From Clostridium sp. 27_14 (GTDB lineage: Bacteria > Bacillota > Clostridia > TANB77 > CAG-508): 5,955 nucleotides of DNA. The notes beneath the pieces are model-generated. The model saw only the letters and a list, made by a program, of their open reading frames with translations. It was not told where the DNA came from and searched no databases. The stretch's first letter is position 1, and each line of letters starts with the position of its first letter. Position numbers and translations under genes: made by a program. Shown here piece by piece: positions 1 to 3,771 of this stretch. Location of the stretch: contig MNRQ01000050.1 in assembly GCA_001916035.1 (NCBI GenBank), forward strand, positions 1 through 5,955, written 5' to 3'.

Positions 1-21
1 AGGGGGGTGTTTTCACCCCTT
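1..21. repeat. G-rich/C-rich hairpin at the window edge
   Basis: GGGGTG (4-9) and CACCCC (14-19) pair around a TTTT loop, and two G-T pairs can extend the stem. No clear T-tract follows on the + strand, so it is not a convincing + strand terminator. If the plasmid is circular, the C-run at 5947-5950 lies just before it and could pair with the same G-run as an alternative. A role in oriT or in RNA control is possible but not shown. Confidence 0.5.
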
Positions 22-30
22 ATAAATGGC

Positions 31-41
31 TTAAAACCGTA
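31..41 (-). repeat. Inverted copy of the 11-base element at 5863-5873
   Basis: TTAAAACCGTA here is the exact reverse complement of TACGGTTTTAA at 5863-5873. If the sequence is circular the two copies are about 112 bp apart, on either side of the hairpins at 5931-5947 and 1-21. This fits a protein-binding or transfer-origin layout, but an 11-base match in AT-rich DNA is modest evidence. Confidence 0.5.
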
Positions 42-60
42 AAATTTAAAAAATAAAAAT

Positions 61-100
61 GAAAAAACTGCGTAGAAGAATAATTCTGCGCAGTTTTTTC
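61..100 (-). terminator. Bidirectional terminator after the anchored-protein gene
   Basis: Perfect 12-bp arms at 61-72 and 89-100 (GAAAAAACTGCG and its complement) extend inward by five more pairs (73-77 with 84-88, one of them G-T) around the loop GAATAA. Read on the minus strand, the hairpin is followed by a T-rich run and lies 39 bp past the stop of the gene at 139-573, so it should end that transcript. The T-run inside the right arm would also let it work on the plus strand. Confidence 0.85.
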
Positions 101-138
101 GTTTAAATAGCTTGTTTATAAAGTTTAAGAAAAGTTTA

Positions 139-573
139 TTATTCAACGTTAATTGTAAATTTATATACTATATCTCCAGTATCATACCATCTGGCAGAAA
201 CACTATATGTATATGATCCTTTTATTTCTGGTGATTTGAAAGAATAGTTATTAATATCTATAGAATTATTATTATTAATTTGTTGAATTGAATATTCATG
301 GGGAATTTCACTAAATTCTAAATTTATTTCACTTGACGGTGTTACTGTCAATGAATAATTTCTAGTCTTGTATTTTGTTAAATATTTTGTTTTTCCGTTG
401 TAATTATAACTAGAAATACAACTATTTATCATTTCAGAATTACTTTTAATTTGTAAGTTAGGTATATCTAGATTTTTGTTTGAATTGTTTTTATTTGTAA
501 AAACAATAGAGGCTATTAAGGTTATAGATAATAAGGTAATTATAAGACAAATGGTTTTTTTATTCAATTTCAC
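139..573 (-). CDS. Membrane-anchored extracytoplasmic protein, possible partner of the secreted DUF6973-like protein
   Basis: A 144-aa protein of unknown function. I start it at the GTG at 573-571 because AAAGGAGT lies six bases upstream. An in-frame ATG at 594 has no ribosome site ahead of it and would place that AGGAGT inside the coding sequence. The N-terminus is basic (KLNKK), followed by about 19 hydrophobic residues (about 7-26): an uncleaved anchor or a signal peptide, without a convincing lipobox. The rest is polar, Asn/Ser-rich and predicted outside the cell. Its last third (Pro...Gly-Ser-Tyr-Thr-Tyr...Trp...Tyr-Lys-Phe-Thr-Ile-Asn-Val) has the alternating pattern of a small beta-sandwich, as in Firmicute lipoproteins ending in G-x-Y-x-Y...W...Y-x-F. 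It is divergent from the secreted protein at 691. A protective (immunity) role is inferred from position only. Confidence 0.75.
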   Translation of the reverse strand: MKLNKKTICLIITLLSITLIASIVFTNKNNSNKNLDIPNLQIKSNSEMINSCISSYNYNGKTKYLTKYKTRNYSLTVTPSSEINLEFSEIPHEYSIQQINNNNSIDINNYSFKSPEIKGSYTYSVSARWYDTGDIVYKFTINVE

Positions 574-618
574 AATATTACTCCTTTTATACATAAATTT
601 AACATTTTTATTTAAGTT

Positions 619-655
619 TTTACAAATATATGATACAATATTTTTGTAAAAATAT
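619..655 (+). promoter_or_regulatory. Promoter/operator region for the secreted protein
   Basis: The most ordinary reading is an extended -10, TG-A-TACAAT (631-639), with a weak -35 (TTTAAG, 611-616) 17 bases upstream. A second reading is TTTACA (619-624) with ATTTTT/TTTTTG at 640-646, which recalls the TTTACA plus T-rich -10 promoters used by the clostridial TcdR/UviA-type sigma factors, although the usual C of that -10 is missing. A dyad, ATATTTTT-GT-AAAAATAT (638-655), overlaps the transcription start and could be an operator. Which reading holds cannot be settled from sequence. Confidence 0.4.
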
Positions 656-658
656 CAA
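630..658 (-). promoter_or_regulatory. Promoter for the anchored-protein gene
   Basis: On the minus strand TTGATA (658-653) is followed after 17 bases by TATCAT (635-630). Each box matches five of six consensus positions at the ideal spacing. It lies about 57 bp upstream of the GTG start at 573. The -10 box overlaps the extended -10 proposed for the opposite gene, so the two promoters should exclude each other. Confidence 0.6.
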
Positions 659-690
659 ATTTATTACGTATTTAATAAGGGGGATTATTT

Positions 691-1497
691 ATGAAAAAAA
701 CATTGATATCTACAATTTTGGCAACTGCATTAATATCTACAATGATAGCAACAGTGGCTAATGCCAGTGTTACTGAAGATAATATTTTAATAAATTTGAA
801 TAGTAGTGTTGAAACTAATATAGAGGAAATAGATTATGCATCTATGATAAGCTCTATTCAATTACCTGTTTTAGTTGAGAATTTGAAAACTTATATGGAG
901 GAAAATCCAAATTTAACTGATGAAGAAATTAATAATTATTTTAAAAATTTAATAATTCAAAATTATGATGAAAGTTTAGTAGCTTTAGATAATATATCAA
1001 TGTATGCATATGATTATGCGAATGCGTTACCAATAGTTTCATCTAGATTAGGTACTAATGAAAAAAAGGTATTTAATTCTAATCCTGCAAAGGGTGTTTT
1101 AGTTTTATCCAATGCTCAAGCTGCGATTACAATGACATCTCAACACTGGAAAAATACTCATGAATATCATAATGATAATGCAGATGCATTTAGACATACT
1201 CTTTGGAATGCATATAATGCACATGATTGTGGAGTATCTTACGCAAAACAATTTGCAGATGCACATGAAAAAGATAATCCTAATGATGCTCTTGAGAATC
1301 AAATGGATTTGTTTAATAATGCTTTAGGTAGAACTATTGGAAGTAGATCTTATTCAGGAAATTCATCTCAAGTTAGTTATGCAATTCGTCAGGCTGTTTT
1401 AAAAGCTGTAAAAAATGGAGAAGCAAGAAGATTTGTTGGTTCTGATATAGGAACTAAAAATACATTACAAAAAACTAATAGCAATGGAATTAAATAA
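691..1497 (+). CDS. Secreted protein with C-terminal DUF6973-like domain
   Basis: A 268-aa exported protein. AAGGGGGA (677-684) lies six to seven bases before the ATG. Residues 1-25 are a typical signal peptide: KK, a hydrophobic core, and Ala-Asn-Ala giving cleavage after residue 25. Residues about 26-115 are acidic and helical. Residues about 125-245 carry a conserved-looking block: NPAKGVLVLSNAQAAI, then H160...NADAFRHTLWNAY (163-175), FADAHE (188-193), ENQMDLFNNALGR (202-214) and AVLKAVKNGE (236-244). From memory this matches the DUF6973 pattern found in secreted and toxin-like proteins of Firmicutes; the spaced His, Asp, Arg and Glu residues look catalytic or metal-binding, but no activity is known to me. 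The divergent anchored protein at 139-573 suggests an effector and partner pair. It is transcribed alone and ends at the hairpin at 1542-1584. It could instead be a cell-wall or envelope enzyme. Confidence 0.8.
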   Translation: MKKTLISTILATALISTMIATVANASVTEDNILINLNSSVETNIEEIDYASMISSIQLPVLVENLKTYMEENPNLTDEEINNYFKNLIIQNYDESLVALDNISMYAYDYANALPIVSSRLGTNEKKVFNSNPAKGVLVLSNAQAAITMTSQHWKNTHEYHNDNADAFRHTLWNAYNAHDCGVSYAKQFADAHEKDNPNDALENQMDLFNNALGRTIGSRSYSGNSSQVSYAIRQAVLKAVKNGEARRFVGSDIGTKNTLQKTNSNGIK

Positions 1498-1541
1498 TAC
1501 ATTAGGAAGAATATCTGTTGAATAAAAGAGGAATTTAATCT

Positions 1542-1584
1542 AAGGTTATGGCTTCATCTGGTCGATGGGTTATAGCCTTTTTAA
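1542..1584 (+). terminator. Terminator after the secreted-protein gene
   Basis: AAGGTTAT (1542-1549) pairs with ATAGCCTT (1572-1579) with one G-T pair. An inner stem, CATC (1555-1558) with GATG (1564-1567), caps the structure, and a run of five T starting inside the right arm follows. The position, 45 bp past the stop, fits factor-independent termination. Confidence 0.75.
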
Positions 1585-1590
1585 TTTTTA

Positions 1591-1615
1591 ACAATAATAT
1601 TGTAATATTACAATA
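1591..1615. promoter_or_regulatory. Upstream operator-like palindrome of the HTH gene
   Basis: TATTGTAAT/ATTACAATA (1598-1615) is a perfect 18-bp palindrome, and an extra half-site ACAATA (1591-1596) pairs with TATTGT (1598-1603). It matches 16 of 18 bases of the core of the larger palindrome at 1659-1676, and the two changes are symmetrical (C to T and G to A), as expected for a second site of the same dimeric protein. Confidence 0.6.
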
Positions 1616-1652
1616 AAAAATAATTAGATAAACCATTGCAAACACAACAAAA

Positions 1653-1682
1653 ATGTATTATCGTAATATTACGATAATACAT
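1653..1682. promoter_or_regulatory. Perfect 30-bp palindrome, probable autoregulatory operator
   Basis: The left arm ATGTATTATCGTAAT (1653-1667) is exactly complementary to the right arm (1668-1682). The palindrome ends one base before the AGAGGTGA ribosome site of the HTH gene at 1695, so a bound repressor would block transcription, or in RNA the hairpin would crowd the ribosome site. A weak promoter, TTGCAA (1636-1641) with TATCGT (1659-1664) at 17-base spacing, would put its -10 inside the palindrome. The nearby zipper-HTH protein is the obvious candidate ligand (inference). Confidence 0.65.
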
Positions 1683-1694
1683 AGAGGTGATTTT

Positions 1695-2009
1695 GTGGCT
1701 AGATTTAAATTAGATAGAAATACAATATCTGAAAAAAATAATAAAGAATTATCAGTTGATTTTTTAAAATCAGCTAATGAAGAGTTGATTAAAGAAAATA
1801 AAGCTTTGATTAAAGAAAATAAAGAGTTAAAGAAAAAAATAGAAGAGTTAGAATCAAGAGCTTTAATTAATCCAAGAAAAGTAACAGATGAACAAGTTAA
1901 AAAAATTAAAGAGCTTAGAGCTTCTGGATTAAGTTACAGAGCAATAGTAAAAGAAATTGGATTAAGCACTTGTACAATCCAAAGAGCTTTAAAAGGTATT
2001 TATGATTAG
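1695..2009 (+). CDS. Leucine-zipper/helix-turn-helix DNA-binding regulator
   Basis: A 104-aa probable DNA-binding protein. The start is the GTG at 1695, four bases after AGAGGTGA (1683-1690). An in-frame ATG at 1653 lies inside the palindrome with no ribosome site, so it is not used here. Residues 28-55 form a coiled coil with leucines at 31, 38, 45 and 52, a classic zipper for dimerisation. Residues 63-104 form a helix-turn-helix of the resolvase/Hin type: VTDEQVKKIKELRASG, then LSYRAIVKEIG and LSTCTIQRAL, where the last helix would read DNA. No catalytic domain is present, so it is a regulator rather than a recombinase. Palindromic sites lie before the gene and a related site after it, which points to autoregulation and control of the next ORF. 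A copy-number or partition role is possible. The zipper contains a DNA-level heptad duplication. Confidence 0.8.
   Translation: MARFKLDRNTISEKNNKELSVDFLKSANEELIKENKALIKENKELKKKIEELESRALINPRKVTDEQVKKIKELRASGLSYRAIVKEIGLSTCTIQRALKGIYD
1785..1824 (+). repeat. Tandem heptad duplication inside the leucine zipper
   Basis: A 19-base run beginning TTGATTAAAG occurs at 1785-1803 and again at 1806-1824. The period is 21 bases, exactly seven codons or one coiled-coil heptad (Leu-Ile-Lys-Glu-Asn-Lys-x twice). It looks like a recent in-frame duplication that lengthened the zipper. Confidence 0.7.
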
Positions 2010-2018
2010 TATTAATTG

Positions 2019-2036
2019 GTAATAATACAGTAATAC
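2019..2036 (-). promoter_or_regulatory. Third operator-like site, before the 48-aa ORF
   Basis: Read on the minus strand, GTATTACTGTATTATTAC matches 15 of 18 bases of the 30-bp palindrome at 1655-1672. It sits between the HTH gene and the ribosome site of the 48-aa ORF, so the HTH protein may also act here. It is less symmetrical than the other two sites. Confidence 0.5.
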
Positions 2037-2071
2037 AAATAAAAAAGAATTTATTATAAGGAGAGGTTAAA

Positions 2072-2218
2072 ATGAATTATTTAATTCCAGAAGAGATTAA
2101 AAATCAAATATTAGAACTCAAAAAAACTATGGAAAGAATTAAACTAGATGGATTAAATTTTGAATATAATCAAAATCCATACGGAGATGTAGAGATACAT
2201 ATAATGGAGTTTAAGTAG
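2072..2218 (+). CDS. Small hypothetical protein (48 aa)
   Basis: This 48-codon ORF is supported by a strong ribosome site, AAGGAGAGG (2058-2066), five bases before the ATG. The product (start MNYLIPEEIKNQ, end EIHIMEFK) has a charged amphipathic helix over about residues 6-25, then a Gly/Asn-rich turn and a short beta-like tail. It has no signal peptide or membrane segment, and I do not recognise the family. It lies 62 bp after the HTH gene with an operator-like site between, and no terminator separates them, so they may be co-transcribed. The relaxase remnant begins directly downstream in another frame, so the ORF could be an intact small gene or the beginning of a longer gene cut at the junction. 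The complete ribosome site favours translation. Confidence 0.6.
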   Translation: MNYLIPEEIKNQILELKKTMERIKLDGLNFEYNQNPYGDVEIHIMEFK

Positions 2219-2255
2219 CATTGGGAAGTTAGAGTGGTTAATAAGTGTAAAGTTT

Positions 2256-3230
2256 GTGGTAACACATAAAGATAAAGAACATATACATAACCATTTAGTG
2301 GTTAATAGCGTTAGTTTTGAAAATGGACTAAAATACAATGCTAGTAATAAGAGCCTATGGGATATAAAAAGAGAAAGTAATAGGCTATGCGAGAGAGAAA
2401 ATTTAAAGACTTTAGACCTAGATCATAAGGCAGAGAAAAGGATTAGTAGTGCCGAAAAGAGGATAATGGATAGAGGTCAAATCCCTTGGAAAGATGAGTT
2501 AAGACAGATAATAGATATAGCAAGGGAGAGAACAAAGGATTTACAAAGCTTTAGGGAGTTTTTAGAGAAAAACTTTGAGATAGAAACTAGAGTAACAAAA
2601 AACAGTATAAGTTATAAGCACCCCGACCATGGTAAAGCAATTAGGGGCAGGAGCTTAGGAGATAAGTACAATAAGGAGGAATTAGAGAATGAGTTTAATG
2701 GACAAGAAAAATCAATTTTTAGAAATGGAGCAAATGAACGAGGTAGAGCCAAAGGAAATTCAGCCTTCGGATATGAAGGAATTTCAGACCTTGATAAAGA
2801 ATTTGAACGCAGAGCAGACAGTCTTGAACAACAGATTAATAAAGACCATAGACTTAATCGAGAAAGAGAGAGAGCTATACAAGAGCAACGAGAAAATAAG
2901 AGAAGAGAAGAACAAGGAACTAAGCGAGAAAACACAAGAAGCCTTCAAGATGATGACAAAGAAATCAGAGGAATTGAAAGAGCTTCATCAAGAGAAGTTA
3001 GAAAAGGCTTTGAAGGAAGTAGAAAATATCAAGAAATATCACATGGAAATGATGAGAGTATTAAGTCAAACAGTAGCTCAAGTAGAGAGAATAGACAAAC
3101 TGAATTGGAAGGACAGAGTAAAGCAATATGCAATTCAAATGGGAATAACGCTAGGAGCAATATTGATAATTCTAGGAGCATACCAGTTAATAAACCTAAT
3201 AAAGTAAGAGATTGGGATATGGAAAGATAA
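2256..3230 (+). pseudogene. MOBP-type relaxase, N-terminally truncated
   Basis: The frame is open from 2205, but similarity to relaxases seems to begin near 2247 (V-K-F-V-V-T-H). Residues 4-13 from the GTG at 2256 are HKDKEHIHNH, the metal-binding HxDxxHxHxH motif III of relaxases, followed by LVVNSVSFENG as in the MOBP family. The preceding part (around 100 residues in relatives), which holds the DNA-nicking tyrosine, is absent, and neither the GTG at 2256 nor upstream in-frame codons have a ribosome site. So this should not nick DNA alone and is probably not translated efficiently. Residues about 60-135 keep the usual post-catalytic region (DELRQIIDIARERTKDLQSF...), and the remainder is a very charged Arg/Glu/Ser-rich tail. 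The frame has no stop for 324 codons, and 519 bp of it overlaps the nested gene at 2689-3207, which may explain that conservation. Confidence 0.75.
2689..3207 (+). CDS. MobB-like nested mobilization protein with coiled coil and C-terminal membrane helix
   Basis: A 172-aa protein encoded entirely inside the relaxase frame, in a different reading frame. AAGGAGG (2673-2679) lies nine bases before the ATG. Residues about 35-135 are almost continuous charged coiled coil (Glu/Lys-rich, with leucines spaced along it), and residues about 150-169 (QMGITLGAILIILGAYQLIN) are a single membrane segment near the C-terminus, preceded by WKDRVK. Small mobilizable plasmids commonly nest mobB within mobA in this way (ColE1 and staphylococcal pC221-type layouts). 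The family assignment is by architecture and location, not by a recognised motif. It may tether the relaxosome to the membrane or a coupling protein. Its own ribosome site means it can be made even though the relaxase has lost its start. Confidence 0.75.
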   Translation: MSLMDKKNQFLEMEQMNEVEPKEIQPSDMKEFQTLIKNLNAEQTVLNNRLIKTIDLIEKERELYKSNEKIREEKNKELSEKTQEAFKMMTKKSEELKELHQEKLEKALKEVENIKKYHMEMMRVLSQTVAQVERIDKLNWKDRVKQYAIQMGITLGAILIILGAYQLINLIK

Positions 3231-3272
3231 TACTATATTTGTTATATAGCTAAGATAATAGGAGGGAAATTT

Positions 3273-3461
3273 ATGAAAGTTATAGAGGGATTTCATATTA
3301 AAAAAATTCAAAGAGGAACTAAAAAGGGACAAGACTATATAAACCATAACAAGAGGTATGTGTGGAAGATACCAGAAAGACTGGAAGGTCAAATAGAGAA
3401 AGGTGATATTGTTTGGGTTCACGCTAAAAAAGACAATAAGATATTAAAGCTAGAGTTTTAG
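3273..3461 (+). CDS. Small protein, DUF5839-like (62 aa)
   Basis: A 62-aa protein with an excellent ribosome site, AGGAGGG (3260-3266), six bases before the ATG. It is basic at the N-terminus (KKIQRGTKKGQDYINHNKR), followed by Y-V-W-K-I-P...L-x-G-Q-I-x-K-G-D-I-V-W-V, a pattern seen in small beta-barrel proteins of Firmicute mobile elements (DUF5839-like, from memory) and in the N-terminal DNA-binding part of PriA. It may bind nucleic acid, but the function is unknown. It follows the relaxase stop by 42 bp with no terminator between, so it belongs to the mobilization transcript, and that transcript ends at 3587-3607. Confidence 0.7.
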   Translation: MKVIEGFHIKKIQRGTKKGQDYINHNKRYVWKIPERLEGQIEKGDIVWVHAKKDNKILKLEF

Positions 3462-3535
3462 TGGTAGATGTATTAGAGAATAATGATGGAGCATTAAGGA
3501 GTGTTATAAAGATTGCTAAGAAATGCAATAAATAG
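3461..3535 (+). CDS. Possible translationally coupled 24-aa peptide
   Basis: A GTG start at 3461 shares one base with the TAG stop of the previous gene (3459-3461), a layout typical of translational coupling. The 24-residue product (VDVLENNDGALRSVIKIAKKCNK after the start) has an acidic head and a short amphipathic basic helix, with no signal peptide. It has no ribosome site of its own beyond coupling. It could equally be a chance ORF or the stump of a longer gene, so confidence is low. Confidence 0.3.
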   Translation: MVDVLENNDGALRSVIKIAKKCNK

Positions 3536-3586
3536 TGTAATATTCGATATATATCTAATATGATATTTACTTTTCAATTTTACTAT

Positions 3587-3607
3587 AAGGGGCATTTGGC
3601 CCTTTTT
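3587..3607 (+). terminator. Terminator of the mobilization region
   Basis: AAGGGGC (3587-3593) pairs with GCCCTTT (3599-3605), with one G-T pair, around the loop ATTTG, followed by Ts. It lies just before the replication region and insulates it from mobilization transcription. Confidence 0.75.
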
Positions 3608-3632
3608 CTAAAAATAAAAAAGGTACCAAATT

Positions 3633-3656
3633 TTAAGAGCTATATGGAGGAGCTTA
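3633..3656 (+). repeat. 24-bp direct repeat, copy 1 (left of rep)
   Basis: This 24-base element (TTAAGAGCTATA followed by TGGAGGAGCTTA) is repeated without change at 5221-5244, so the two copies bracket the rep gene. It contains two AGCT boxes and TAAG/CTTA ends that give it partial dyad symmetry. The likely roles are a Rep-binding/origin element or a recombination site. No known attachment-site family is recognised. Confidence 0.7.
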
Positions 3657-3709
3657 CACTGTAGGTAAATTATATTATACCTTGTTGTCAATAGATGGAA
3701 TAAAATTCA

Positions 3710-3738
3710 TTGTCTAACAGGTAAATATAAAGTAAAAT
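3710..3738 (+). promoter_or_regulatory. Promoter of rep
   Basis: TTGTCT (3710-3715) and TAAAAT (3733-3738) are separated by exactly 17 bases, which places the transcript start near 3745, about 27 bp before the rep ATG. A bulged inverted repeat (CAAT...GAAT-AAA-ATTC...ATTG, about 3689-3712) overlaps the -35 and could be a control site. Confidence 0.55.
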
Positions 3739-3771
3739 AAAATAAAATAGTCCAACAAAGGAGGTGAAGTA

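Noticed and set aside
1105..1302. Minus-strand ORF of 65 codons inside the secreted-protein gene
   Set aside because: It is a shadow of the real gene: it lies wholly within it, no ribosome site was seen, and its Cys/Ile-rich composition mirrors the opposite strand.
1653..1682. Palindrome as a Xer/dif-type recombination site or a terminator
   Set aside because: Perfect symmetry without the 11-6-11 asymmetry of dif sites, no T-tract, and its place just before a ribosome site and its sister sites fit an operator better.
1695..2009. HTH protein as a resolvase/invertase
   Set aside because: Only the Hin-like HTH is present. There is no serine-recombinase catalytic domain in its 104 residues.
2612..2935. 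Minus-strand ORF of 107 codons opposite the relaxase/MobB overlap
   Set aside because: Ser/Leu/Arg-rich composition mirrors the Glu/Arg-rich coding on the other strand, and no ribosome site or promoter was seen.
3135..3422. Minus-strand ORF of 95 codons opposite the end of the MobB-like gene and the 62-aa gene
   Set aside because: It overlaps two supported genes on the other strand, its hydrophobic look comes from AT-rich antisense, and no ribosome site was seen.
3536..3565. GTAATATT near 3537-3544 and GATATATATC (3546-3555) as a further HTH operator
   Set aside because: Only the AT-rich centre matches and the flanking half-sites do not, so chance is likely.
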